Shown: in pieces, positions 16,626 to 28,800 of the stretch
How the letters are laid out: every line of letters begins with the position of its first letter
Position numbering within the stretch: position 1 is the stretch's first letter
IMG/VR virus record: IMGVR_UViG_3300042484_002041
Location: 103,585-167,584 of that record
Origin: a virus
DNA length: 64,000 nt
Strand: one strand, 5' to 3'
Made by a program: the position numbers and the translations under genes
The notes under the pieces: model-generated
Seen by the model: only the letters and a program-made list of their open reading frames with translations
Told to the model about the DNA's origin: nothing
The model's database searches: none

Positions 16626-17621
16626 TTATACCACAGTAGCAGCAATCGTAGGTGTGCCCCAACTTGCTGTAGTAAGGTAAGTGGAACTCGGCGGGAAATA
16701 TGTAACCAGTGTCGTTGGTGCTGTTGCTGCACCGAACGATGTGGCTGGGCTCGACAAGCCTGTGCCGCCAGAGATATTGTCTGACGATCCTGCACCTGAA
16801 CCGCCCGGGTCGGTCCAGACAGTTGTTAATACCAACTGTGTGCCGGTTCCTGCTGTTTTGGCATTTATCTGAATGAATGAACCTGTATAAGGGGCAGTAT
16901 CAGCAAATTGCTTGTAAATGAGTGTATCGGAAGTAAGTAGCTGGTACCAGCCAGTTGCAGTTAATAATGTATTCGGAGTTCCTGTTCCGCCAACTTTGGT
17001 GGTACCTGTATAGTTTGTACCAGCAATACTTGCTGTGCCGCCACCTGTGATATTAATATTACCAACTAGCGTGTTTGCCAGGTCATTCCATTCAGTATCA
17101 GCTGCTGTAGTATCAGCAGTCTTTTGTGTCTGCCATCTAACTATGCCACCGGCATTAAAGAAATACCGTGCAGCATCGGCACTGGCCCAGGTAATTGTGT
17201 GAGTAAATGTAATAGTCCAGGCGGCAGCGCCCGATCCTGTTGCAGTAGTTTTACTTATGTTACCAGTAAATGTACCGTACTGAGTGCCACTTGCTGCTGC
17301 GTTAGCACGATTTGCTGTTATTGTGGTAAGATCGGTGTTTACTGCTGCCAATACCGCAATAGTGTTGCCGGCCACTGGTGCTGTTCTTGCAGTAGTTGTG
17401 GCGCCGGTATGACTGGCCATTGATTGGATATTATTAACAAGGCCAGCCCATTGTGTAGCTGTTACAGTACCTGCAGCAGACACTGTAGTCAATTCAGATT
17501 GCCCATATCCACTGGTAGTGGAACCAGTTGCCCAAACGTTGTTAACGTTGGCGCCAACGTTTGTGCTAATAAAGCCATTATAATCCGCTGCTTGAATTAA
17601 GCTGCCGCTGGTGTAAGTCAT
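16626..17621 (-). CDS. Putative tail fibre/adhesin protein, Thr/Ala/Gly-rich
   Basis: 331 residues with strongly biased composition (Thr, Ala, Gly, Asn, Ser) and no cysteine. Regular beta-strand-sized segments such as GNTIAVLAAVNTDLTT, YGTFTGNISKTTATG and GGIVRWQ suggest a beta-rich fibrous protein. There is no signal peptide. As the last gene of the virion operon, next to a fibre protein and before a terminator, it fits a tail fibre tip or distal adhesin. No lectin or enzyme domain can be named. Confidence 0.7.
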   Translation of the reverse strand: MTYTSGSLIQAADYNGFISTNVGANVNNVWATGSTTSGYGQSELTTVSAAGTVTATQWAGLVNNIQSMASHTGATTTARTAPVAGNTIAVLAAVNTDLTTITANRANAAASGTQYGTFTGNISKTTATGSGAAAWTITFTHTITWASADAARYFFNAGGIVRWQTQKTADTTAADTEWNDLANTLVGNINITGGGTASIAGTNYTGTTKVGGTGTPNTLLTATGWYQLLTSDTLIYKQFADTAPYTGSFIQINAKTAGTGTQLVLTTVWTDPGGSGAGSSDNISGGTGLSSPATSFGAATAPTTLVTYFPPSSTYLTTASWGTPTIAATVV

Positions 17622-17630
17622 GTTTGATCC

Positions 17631-19001
17631 TTATTTTGATGCAACAATGGCTTCGACAACGCCTTCTGCATCTGTTAATTTATCTTCTAGCGCACGACCC
17701 AGTACATTAAAATGCGTCGCTTCACCAGGTTTTGCTGATCTAGCAAGTCCATTTCCAGCCGAAACTAAACGGTCTCCTTTGAATACCTTACCAACTGCGC
17801 GAACCGGAACACGTCCAGTCATTGCAACCGGTGGGTGAGTTGCGTCGTCGCCGGCTGCTGAATTCATCAAATAAGCTGCTTGTGTGCTTATCACTCCAAA
17901 CACATTTTCGCTTAGTTCAAGCAAGGAGGTTGTGATTTCGGCGGTTCCGCCTAGTTCAACTACTGTGCCTGGAGCAATAAACTGATCAGCAGCAAATCTC
18001 TCAGCAACGTCAGCATACTGTGCCGATGTAGACTTGGCGAATATAGTGTTAAAGTACCCAGCCGAAGAACCGATGTTACCGACTCCGTTACCATTGCCGT
18101 TGATCAAGCTAACGACACTTAGCACAGTCGGCGAGCTAACTACGCCAGTTGCGCCAGCAACATCAAGCACTGTGGTGTTAACTCCAGCAACATTAACTTG
18201 CAATAGCAAGTTGCCGGTTTGTGTTTGATTACGAAAGAACACATCATTGCCACTGACCAGGACACGAGCATCACTATTAACACCAACAGCTAGGCCACTA
18301 TTGTTAAGTATGCCCAGCGTTCCTGTGGTAGTGTCGTTGCTGGTTGCACTCAAGAAGCCGGTACTATCAATACCATCAAGTAGTTGCGAATCAGTCGCAG
18401 TGCCACGGAACAGGTTATTGCTAACCGAAGTGCTTAGTTGCATACCAGGACTAATTGTAGCAAACCCAGTAATTAAAGTTTGTGGAGTAAACGTAGCATC
18501 CTTTGACAGGATTGCAACAATATCGTTCTCAACATAAAACATAACAACCACGTGGTCTGCAGACAGATTGTCAGTGACAGTCATAACAACTGCCCCCGAA
18601 GTGCCTTGACCAGCTGTGCTAGCCGGGCCAACTAAGATGAAGGCAGCTCCAGACCAGACTTTGAGCTGTGCATTGGTGCTATCATACCAAAGATCACCCT
18701 GCACATTACTAGTCGGTGCTGTGGCACTAGCTGTTGCTGCGCTAACAACCTTAAAGACGCTACCATTGTAGACCTTCAATAAATTATTAGCTTTGTCCCA
18801 CCACAGCTGACCCACTAGCGGTGCGCCGGGTTGAACTGTGTTTGATCCACTCTCTAGCAAGTGAATAAAGTTCTCGTCGAGGAACTCACCGTAACCGGCA
18901 TAGTTTTTACCAACTAGAGTCATGCTCGAGCTAGTGTTAATGGTACCATCTGCTACTGTTGCAAAAATAGTTCCATCTGTTAAGTTAATGGTATAGGCCA
19001 T
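17631..19001 (-). CDS. Tail fibre protein with C-terminal AxYADVAERF-type domain
   Basis: 456 residues. The N-terminus INLTDGTIFATVADGTIN and GQLWWDKANNLLKVYNGS/GDLWYDSTNAQLKVWSG are two copies of a short W-bearing module frequent in T4-like phage fibre proteins. The middle is Ser/Thr/Asn-rich beta structure. The C-terminal part STSAQYADVAERFAADQ...PGTVVELGG is the conserved segment seen at the end of many phage fibres, often next to chaperone-type endings. A perfect late promoter lies 26 bases upstream. The fibre probably contacts the host surface. Confidence 0.82.
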   Translation of the reverse strand: MAYTINLTDGTIFATVADGTINTSSSMTLVGKNYAGYGEFLDENFIHLLESGSNTVQPGAPLVGQLWWDKANNLLKVYNGSVFKVVSAATASATAPTSNVQGDLWYDSTNAQLKVWSGAAFILVGPASTAGQGTSGAVVMTVTDNLSADHVVVMFYVENDIVAILSKDATFTPQTLITGFATISPGMQLSTSVSNNLFRGTATDSQLLDGIDSTGFLSATSNDTTTGTLGILNNSGLAVGVNSDARVLVSGNDVFFRNQTQTGNLLLQVNVAGVNTTVLDVAGATGVVSSPTVLSVVSLINGNGNGVGNIGSSAGYFNTIFAKSTSAQYADVAERFAADQFIAPGTVVELGGTAEITTSLLELSENVFGVISTQAAYLMNSAAGDDATHPPVAMTGRVPVRAVGKVFKGDRLVSAGNGLARSAKPGEATHFNVLGRALEDKLTDAEGVVEAIVASK

Positions 19002-19026
19002 CTTGTCGTTTACTCCGTCTTATTAC

Positions 19027-19034
19027 TATTTATA
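19027..19034 (-). promoter_or_regulatory. T4-type late promoter (TATAAATA) before the tail fibre gene
   Basis: TATAAATA on the minus strand, identical to the T4 late consensus, in the 52-base gap before the ATG at 19,001. A second 7/8 copy (CATAAATA) lies at 19,051-19,058, overlapping the preceding gene's end. Because the phage encodes gp55, the late sigma factor, this is the expected driver of fibre expression. Confidence 0.7.
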
Positions 19035-19053
19035 GGACAATAATACATCATAT

Positions 19054-19659
19054 TTATGTTGCGCTCAAGTTTGTCAGAGTCTGAATTCGAACCGTGTAAT
19101 CAATTTGAATTTGACGATTTAGACTCTTCTGAACTGGATGGAATATCACATGAGTGATCAACATAAGATTAGCTGAACTACCTTCCCAAGATTTAAGTCC
19201 TAATTCGTCAAAAACGAATTCACCGTTAAAATTTGTGCTGTTGTCAAACGCTTGCTGCCCGGGTGGCTCGCCGTAATCCAACAGGCAAGTTACTAACACA
19301 TCAGTGTACACTTTACCCGAAGTGTGTAGCACTGTAAGATTATTGCGAGTAGGGTCTGTGTTGGCTGCGCTACCATCTTCGACTACTTTGATATAGGTTT
19401 GATTGTAGAGGTCTGCATTTTGCCCAGTGGTATTTGGGGGCAAATATGTGATCACACCGGTAGGATCTACCGAGCTGCCGCCGTTGCCAAACGCCATTGC
19501 ATAGATGAACCCTAGATTTTTGTTAGCTAGTGTTTGTGCCAATGCCACACTCATATTTTCATAATGGATGGCATTGTATTTGTCCACAAATACTTCTTGT
19601 GTAACGGGATCATAAATCTTTAAAAATCCCTCGATTTTAGCAGGGCCCAGGTCCATCAT
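19054..19659 (-). CDS. Virion structural protein (baseplate/fibre-associated), family with KIYDP N-terminus
   Basis: 201 residues. The N-terminus IEGFLKIYDPVTQEVFVDKYN and NAIHYENMSVALAQTLANK are typical of a small T4-like virion protein family. The rest is beta-rich with FGNGGSSVDPTG and VQKSLNRQIQIDYTVRI. The start overlaps the stop of a 50-residue gene whose C-terminus repeats the same KIFDP motif. Its place between the giant baseplate-associated protein and the fibre suggests a connector between them; that is inference. Confidence 0.75.
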   Translation of the reverse strand: MMDLGPAKIEGFLKIYDPVTQEVFVDKYNAIHYENMSVALAQTLANKNLGFIYAMAFGNGGSSVDPTGVITYLPPNTTGQNADLYNQTYIKVVEDGSAANTDPTRNNLTVLHTSGKVYTDVLVTCLLDYGEPPGQQAFDNSTNFNGEFVFDELGLKSWEGSSANLMLITHVIFHPVQKSLNRQIQIDYTVRIQTLTNLSAT

Positions 19660-19808
19660 GATCGTATCTCCACGAAAACTTCTTTTGTGGATGGGTCAAA
19701 TATCTTTACAACTCCATCCACACTAAACCCTGCCACTTCATTAGGGACAGGGCCAGGTCTGGCGGACTGTGGCTTGGGTGTAGGGGTGTTTTGTTGCTTT
19801 TGGTCCAT
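19656..19808 (-). CDS. Short gene sharing the KI(F/Y)DP..EVFV motif with its neighbour
   Basis: 50 residues. A Pro/Gln-rich N-terminus (QKQQNTPTPKPQ) leads into GVVKIFDPSTKEVFVE, which matches GFLKIYDPVTQEVFVD at the start of the next gene. It begins 16 bases after the stop of the giant gene, with AGG about 10 bases before the ATG, and its TGA overlaps the next ATG. The strict spacing on both sides and the shared motif argue that it is translated. It may be a free copy of a small beta-hairpin adaptor. Confidence 0.55.
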   Translation of the reverse strand: MDQKQQNTPTPKPQSARPGPVPNEVAGFSVDGVVKIFDPSTKEVFVEIRS

Positions 19809-19824
19809 ACGTTATTTACCTGCT

Positions 19825-22800
19825 TTAATTACCACGGATAAACCTAGCTGCCAAAGTATTTGTATCTTGTAGGCTAATCCCGTCACTTGGGGTACTAATG
19901 CCCGGGTGATACCAGCTTAGGCCTTGCCGAATTCGAATACTTACTTGATAACCTGCTGCAGGCGCTGTTGTAAACGCAATTGCAACCGGGGAATCGGTAA
20001 TTATAATGTACCCGCCCATTTGTTTAATCCCGCCCACATACACCTCGACTGCTTCAACTAGTTCAGTGCTGTCGAGACTAGAAATTGAGATCTCAGTTGC
20101 AGTGAATACAGTTTCTGTACCATCCCCCAGGAAGTTTTGCGCAATTATTCTATCTTGGTATTCTACTGGTAACAAATTACCAATACCAATGTCATATACC
20201 GCCGAACCAACCGCATGATCGGCTGCTGCTGTACCGGCAGTTCCACGACGTAACCCACTGAGTGTGTTGGTTATAAGGTCCCGGGTACGGTATGTAATCC
20301 TCTCGCCATTGATTGTAATCAAGCCAAATAATCCTGCAGTTAGATTAGGTTCAGACAGTTGGCCCGCATCATCAACATAGATTACCGCGTCGTCGCTATT
20401 CAATACAGACACAAGTTGTGTAGTAGTACTGGTTGTGATTCTGTAAGTGCTTTGTTGTCCGCGCATGTCTTGAAATATACGGAAAGCAATACCACCAGGC
20501 AATACGCTTTGGGTAAAGCTAGTAATAGCCACCACCTCATTAACAGCAATTGGAGGCCCAGAGATTACGATAGCAGTCCCATCAACTACATAATTTAAAC
20601 CTTCGTATAAGTAAAGTCCATCTAAGGATACCATGATACGATTAGGATTAGATATAATACGTCCAGTATCAAATCTATTGGTTTGAATAATTGTACCTTG
20701 GCTGTAATCGTATGACCCGGGATCACCTGTTATTGCGCCTGCGTCGTACAGAGTTGAGTCATATGATTCAGATACTAAAGTGCCAATTGTTTCTGGACCC
20801 ACAAACACCTGTGTTAAAATGTTTTGTTGTGCTGTGTCATTCCAGGTGGTTACTGAAACAACATCGTTCACAATAGGTATAAACCCGCTTCCAGATTTAA
20901 ATGTTAACACGTTGCCAACAATAGTATAAACAGATGCAGTGCTTACAGTGATTACAACTTCTGTTCCGATAAGAGGGAGTTCGGCTAGAACAACAGTTCT
21001 CGGGTCTCCGGTATACGGTGTTACTGTAAACTGTGATCCCAGGGTCAATCGAACGTTATTTACAAACACCGAAACCTCGTTGTCTGCGATTAAAGCCTGA
21101 CTATACCCACCACGGACAGGCAAGTAATATTCAAGACTTGATCCATCTCCAATATATTCTACGCCCTCGACTGGCCGAGCACGAACCCCATTTTTCTCAA
21201 CAATCACATTGGCCGGATTTGTCCCGCCTAAGTAGTTGGTTAAAGTATATACAAGTTCACCTGCACTAACAAAGTACTCAGTTACTGGTAGACTCCAGCT
21301 ATATGTTGTTGGGAGTTCTGATCCTAGTATTGTAACCACAACATCGTCAGTACTGGTCCAGGCGGCATCAAACACAATTTCAGTGTCTGAAATGTTGATT
21401 GTGTTATAGGTGTAATCAGTAACAAATATTCCATTCACAAACACCACAACTTCTGAGATGAGACTGTATGCAACAGGAACTACAACAGTGTCGCCAATGT
21501 CTGCACCATTGTAACGATTACGGTAGAATTGATTTCCTCCGCCTAATTCGTACACATCAATTAATAAAGTATTACCTGTAACAACGCCCGAATTAACGGT
21601 CACTGTTTGATTAACCCAATCAATTACATAATCAACTGATGGCACTAACTCGTTACCCACGGTCTTGTTAAACAGTCGAATTGCGCTTGGGAATTCGAGC
21701 AAATCAGCAAAACTATAGCTGGTCCCGGCTAAAGTGAATTGATAACCAATCGAGATTAACGGGAATCCATGACCGTCACTTTGCCAGTCGGCGCCCGGTG
21801 TAGTATATACTCGCAGATCTAATGTGTCAAATATTGCTCCGGGCACCAGTTCTTCTGGTGCATGACTTGAGTATGTGTCAACAAACGCACCACCATCCAC
21901 ATCAATTGCAGACGGGCCTACACCCAGGTACGGATCGACAAAGTTGCTTTCGTAGATAGCGTCTAGAATTGCCGGATCATAGGTTGGCAGTCCCTCTGGT
22001 CCGTATGCAATATTATCATATGGGTTAATGTCGAAGTTTCCAACATCGAAACCAGTATCTTGGTCAAAGTCCGGACCATACACTTGTACACCTGGATAAT
22101 CAACACCAGAAATTAACAGAGCAAGATCAAGACCGGGCTCATTAGGAGTTGCAACATAGTAGCCCATGGTACGGTCAACACCGTTGAGATCACCGGCAGG
22201 GACAACGGTCCATTGCTGTGGATCAAAAGTTTCGCTTTGTACACCAGTACTGTCATCGCTAGTGGCTTCCCACACACGGTTGATATAACGTACTAGCGTG
22301 CCGTTGTCGTAGTTTTCATTAGGTACCCACTCTTGCACATCAGTTTGATACTGGTAACGGTCGTACTTGATGGTGGTTTTAATATTACGCACCAATGCGT
22401 TAGACAGGTTAGCATATGCTCTTGCTCCGACTCCGTCACCGACAATGGTAATGACCGGTGTTTCGCTGTACCCTGAACCAGCAGAGATAATTTCAATTCC
22501 GATTACTCGGCCTGCACTGTTGATTTTTGCAACCAATTCAGCAGCAACCGCACTGTCTCCGGTGATCACTACTGCGGGTTCAAAGGTGTAGCCCGAGCCG
22601 TTGTCAATCATGACAACTGAATCAACTGTTAGCAAGTAGTTTTGATACCACTGGTTCCAGGGGAAAGTTTGCCATACGGTAGATGTAGACGGAACACTTG
22701 ATGTTGTACTTAATGTGCCCGAGTTATCAAGCACTGGACTTACAAACAATCCTTGTGTGGGATCCCAATAAGCCGGAAGGTCAAAGTCAGTGAGCGATCC

Positions 22801-25800
22801 CAGGAACTGGTCAAAGCCGTTGTATATTAGATTAAACTGTCGAATCTGCACATGATACGGTTTAACCTCCTGTATGTAATTCAATACAAAGTCTTGATTG
22901 TCTTCCCGATAGATCTGGTACGGCAGTAACTGACGAATTGTATGGTCAACATCAATCAGGCTGGTCTTGGTCAACCACAACGGTGCTTGTTGTTCGCTAA
23001 GAATAAAGTTAAACATCAAGGTCAGTAGATTATTACGTTCGATCGCTAAATCGTCAATGAATAATTCCTGATTGATAGCCTGGATTATTTTTCGTGTTTC
23101 TATAGTAGGCTCTTGATCATAATACTGGGCATCAAACACTTCAACATCAAATCCAAATCGTCCGGCACTATAATCCCAAAGAAAATTGGAGAATTTGATT
23201 GTTCCAGTTTGCAATCCTACACGAACCCATGTTGCATTAGTATATCGATAAATTTCCCACTTGCCTTGTGCATTAGCAGTAACCTTCACTGAACTACCTT
23301 CGGCCACAGTCAAAGTCAACAATGCAGAGGCGTTAGACACTTCAGTTACCGGACGTGTTAGTGGATTGTATCCGGCTAAGTACCAATTTTGATAGCTCCA
23401 ATACCTCTTTGTATCATATGTCTGCACTCGGATCAGCACAAGATATCGAAGTTGTTGCGGGCCTGTTTCGGCAAGTTGGTAAATTGTCCACAATCCGTTG
23501 AATTCGCTATCACTAGCAACGAGATATCGGTATCCGATCGGAACCTCTGCTAGATTTTGATACGCCAATTCTTCCTGATTTGCTAGACGTTTATCCCAGG
23601 CTCCGGATGTAGCCGACGGTTCTGGTTCTGAGCTGTTCAACAGATTAAACTTGCGCATTTCTGTGATTGGAAGCTCGGCTAACACAGTGTTGGCTTCGCC
23701 AAGGTAATTTTGCAATGCCAGGAAACGATTACGGAACATGCTCTGACGCGGCCTTGTGGTTACGCCATACTTTTCGCTGGGGCTTAAGAATGGATCAGGT
23801 ACCGCAGCGCCTTGAAGATCTTCTCCACTGAAACTGTCTTGAAACTTTTGATACAAGCCATCATTTAAGAACCCATCAGATCGATTAGATATCAGTTGGT
23901 ATTCCGAATGCACTACACTATCGTTAAACTGTTGATCAAACTCAACATGCAATACAGTATCGCTGGCAACAATATATTCAAGCCCGTTGTATACTGCAAC
24001 GGTGCTAGAATTAACAGGCGCAATATACGGAATACCACTTGCACGCGGATTTGCAATGTACTGAGCAATTGTGTTGGTGCTTAGTGTTTTCTTGGCTTGT
24101 TGGTTCACTGTTACTAGCCCGGCAACCCAGAAGTAGTAAGTGACAATAAACAAACCTTGCTCATTCACCGACGATGTTGCAGTGTAACTGTTAAAGGCGT
24201 AAGGGATCCCAGGGCCTGTGTAGTTGATTGGAGGAGTTGAACTTGAGATCCACTGGAATACTTCAATGATACTGCCCGGGAACACTTGTCCCCATCGACG
24301 GCTGGCATACACTATATCATTTTGGTTAGGATCAATGAATCGTGTATTTGTAGTATTCCACCAGATGTGTCCAACTCGAACCTCGTCCCAGTGCACTCCG
24401 TAATTGTTAACAGTTCCAATATTATAGGCAGCTGGGTCAATTGCACCGGTATAATTAATGTTTTGTGCTATTGCACCAAGCATACGACCTTGTAACGGAT
24501 CAAAGTAATCAAAATACTGTTTTGGTGCGTTGCTAACACGATCATACATGAACACTGTGTTTAACAAGTTAATGTCAACTACAGGTTGCTGCACTCTGCG
24601 TGGTTGCCACACAGGTGCGTGTGTGGGATTTGTGAACTGAACCATGCGTCCCCAATCAACTGATGGGGTCCCATCGACATTGACGGCATTGACACGACCC
24701 GGGGCTCCTACTAGCAGTTCACCTGTGGTATAGTTAAGTGCTGTTCCAAATTTGCCATAAGCTGTAATTTCGTTATCGTATATCTGTTGTCCAAATACAA
24801 ATTTTGCTGAGTTAGTCAAGCTAGGATTCGCCGAAGGTAGCATGTCGTACTCATAAACTGCCCCACTTTCAATTACAGTATCGGCAAATGCAGTACTGAA
24901 TGAATCAAAATAGGTTTTTCCTTGATCAAATGTAGTTGCAGCAATAGTACTGCCGTTGGGTGCACCAATTATCAACGATGTTACTTGATCGCTGATAAAC
25001 ACACTCTTACCAAAGTTTGCCCTATCTTGCGGGACTGGGCTAATAAGTGTCTGCACCCAAACATAGGTGTCGAATCCAAGATCATCAAACACAGTACTAG
25101 CGTTTGATGAATCATCCAGCACAGCACCAATGCCGGGCAATACCCGAAGTTTGTTTCTTACCGGAGCCGAATTATAATTCTTTACTGCAAATACAATCCG
25201 GCCGCTGACTACAACAATTGCTGCACCAGATACTGGTGCAGACACAAATATAATTTCTTCAGTGGTATTATCATAGGTGTAATCAGTTGTGTATATTTGC
25301 AACACGTCATTTACATAGACTACGGTAGTGTATGCGCTTGCATCTGAATAGATGGATCCAATGTTAAACACTGTAGTCGCCCCGGTACCAATTAATGTGA
25401 CATCGTTGGTTGCCGTTACGGTTACATTAGGTAATGCCCCAGAGGAGATTGCAGCATTGATGTCACTGATTAGATCGGCAATTGATGTGCCAGTCACCTC
25501 AACAAATACGTCATTGATACTTAGGTAATTTCCGATACTGAGGGTTGGGTTAGCAATGGTCGAGGTTGTTGTTCCGTACACACGACTAGGATTTGATAAA
25601 AATTCAACAGATCCTGCTTGTGGCAATGCAATGCTATCATTCGGTGCGCCGACATACAAACTGCAATTATTAACACAGATATCTAACGCATTACCATACG
25701 AAGCATTATTATCGGGTGTATTAGATTCAATTACCTGGACTAGATGAAATTGATTTGTTTCAATTTCGATAGTGTCTCCGACTGTGAGAGAGACTGAGTT

Positions 25801-28800
25801 TGATAATGTAACAATATTGCCAGACAGCGAGTAGTTGCCGTCAAGATAGTCAGCCGAGTTTACTAAGAATTCACCGTTGTGCAACACTGCCACAGGCTCG
25901 ATAGGTGTCTCGACTGTAGTGTATGCCAATTGAGACGCATTTGTAACTTGGAATCTCTGCACACTTCGACAGTAGATATAAACTTTACCTGCTTTGGTGT
26001 AGGTTTCTTCCCCGACTACATCAACATCAGGGCAACCAATAATGAGTTGGCGGCCATCTGTTGTAGTAGTAACGCTATGTCCAAATCGATCTGTCCCGGC
26101 TGCTGTAGCTGGAGTCAATGTAGCAATTGGATCCCAGTAATCACGGGCCGATACAATAATACTGTCCCCCAGTACAGGAAATGTCGGCAGCAGGTTGTCA
26201 AATGTTACAATGCCCGACGAGTAAGTGTAATCAATATAAGGACGATACAGAACTCCGTTAACTGCAACGGTAAACGAGAAGATATTGCTCGAACTAACTG
26301 TAGATAACTCAACAGTAATATCAAACGATGCAGTTGTGTCATTACCGGTGCCGGTTTGAACATTAGGATCTAATTGTGTAATTGGATTCAAGTCAGCAAA
26401 GAATACTAAAGTGTAGCTGATACTAGATGATCCAGGGATCGGAGTATCAATAGTAAATTGAGTTGCACTGTCAACTGATACAATTTCTGTACCAACAGTG
26501 ATTGATCCTGATCCAGAATAATAATATATCTTTTGGCCTGCTGCAAGCCCGGTAGTACTTGATACAGTAAGCTGTGTTGCAGCACCATTGACTATCGTGT
26601 TATATGTTGGGCCAGTTTGCCCGACTGTGATCACTAGGTCATTTGCCGGCGAAGAACCACCAATTTCTGTGTACAGGATCAGAATCTGATCACCGGGGGT
26701 ATAATTATCTCCAGGATTAATAATGCTAACACTATATTGCCCACGTACAACGTTAACCAGGAATGTTGCACCTGTACCACCGCCAGGGGATACTGTACCA
26801 GACACGTTGTTATAATTAGCAGTGTCAAGTTGCACTACACTACGGCGACTGAGCACGAGTCGCTGGCCTTGTGGTGGTGACTGTCCTAAAATAACATTAG
26901 TACCATCAATTTGATAATCAGTGTTAAGAATAAGGATTCGATTGTTTAAAACTACACCAATTTGCGTGTCAGTCAGGGAGGTATCGCCGAGAATCGGCAA
27001 TAAAGAATAAACAATGACTCCTGGGCTGGTAATGTATTCAGTAACACGTTCTTCAACCGATTGTAACCCATATGCATAAACTTTATTTTCGCCCGGGGCA
27101 CCGATATACATCCAACGCTCATCTTGGCTAATGGTTGCACTGTAGCCAAACTCAACGATCGTTGAGCCATCTGCGTCGGGTGCAACTAACAGTTGCCGTA
27201 ACTCAAACTGTGGTGTATTAGCCGGACGATATATTGTGACTGCATATCCAATGCCGCCGGCGCTTTCCGGAGCGCCGGCAATTGCCCAGGTCTGATCACC
27301 GATATCAATCGTGCTACCAAAACCAACAGTGTCGGCGGTAGACAAAGTGATGATAATTTCATCTTGCACATACTGATCCGACGACTCCTTGACGTAACTA
27401 AAAATGCCGCCTGCCCCACTGTTGTAACCCGGTGCACCCACTAGCGCACTAAGATTTCGAAACCCTTGTGCAATTGCTGCACCGAATCTTTGGCTGTCTT
27501 CTTGGACAGTTGGTGCAAATTCTTGTACCCCTTTAAATACGTCAGTTTTTTCCAACATGGTCCAATGGGATTGCCCATTGTTGTCGACCCATACCTTGGC
27601 GCCAGGTAGCAAGGACTTTGCATAAGGTAAATCTACAATGTCTGATGGTTGTGCAACTCGTGATGTCTGTAGGGTAAATCCTACCCCTGTACCAGTTGCA
27701 ACGTCGCGACCATCTGTAAAGGTGTAATTGATCAATACCGAGTAAATTCCCGGGATTGATTGCACACGATAGATGCCATTGATTGCAGGATCAAAATACT
27801 TAATAACCAAGTAATCGCTTTTTGCTAATCCATGAGCAATATTAAATGTTACTAATACAAAGCCATCAAGATTGTCACTAACCGTAACAATTTGTCCCGG
27901 GATAGGATCTGAGCGAAATACACCCCAGTTATAACTGTTGATTTTTGCAACCCAAATGGTTGTGCCTACACCCACAGTCAACAATGCTGCGTTTACATTT
28001 TGTGGATCATCGAGGCTAAACACCGTAATATCAACATCGTCAAGATCAACATATCCTGCACTTGGCAAAATACTATCGCCTACTACAACATTGGTAGTAG
28101 GTAAGAAATCCGGCGACGTAAGCTTGGCACTGCTTTTCCAGACATTTTCCAACAGAACTATTTGATCGGACTTGCTTGTCTGTCCAGGATTAATAACTTG
28201 AATCAATGCTGGATCTGATTTGAACAGTGCTTCGTTAAGTAACAGCTCAACATAATTACGGTTGGCAGTTGCACCGTACTGACTCTTAAGAATTGCCCAG
28301 TATTCATAAATGTCATACTGACTGGTTTCTTTGCCCAAGTTGGCATAGGTAAACAGCTCGGCGCTGCGAAGTGTGCCTTTGGTGCCCAGGAATTGTTGGT
28401 ATAGGCTAACTTGACTTATATCATCGAGATTCAGAGACTGCATGTATTCTCTTGGCCGGAATCCAATTAATCCAAACGAGAATAAATCAACTTCTTGCTC
28501 TAAGTTAGCGTCATAGACGCTGTAGCTAGTGGCCAGTTGGTTACTGGCCATAGCCGAGTTCGGTAACAACCCAATTTGAATCTCATCGTAATCGCTCTTA
28601 AGCCACAGTGCATAATTGAATTGCTGGCTAGGCTCAATAATTTTGCTGGCTGCCCAATAATCATTCTTAAACTGTACAATCTCGCCCTTGGCATACTTGC
28701 GATTAGGAATCCATTCAAGTACCGTGTCTTGATTAATAACAAAGCCTGGGGCGTTAACAGTTCCATTCCAGTCGGCACTGAGCACTCCAGACACCTGTAC

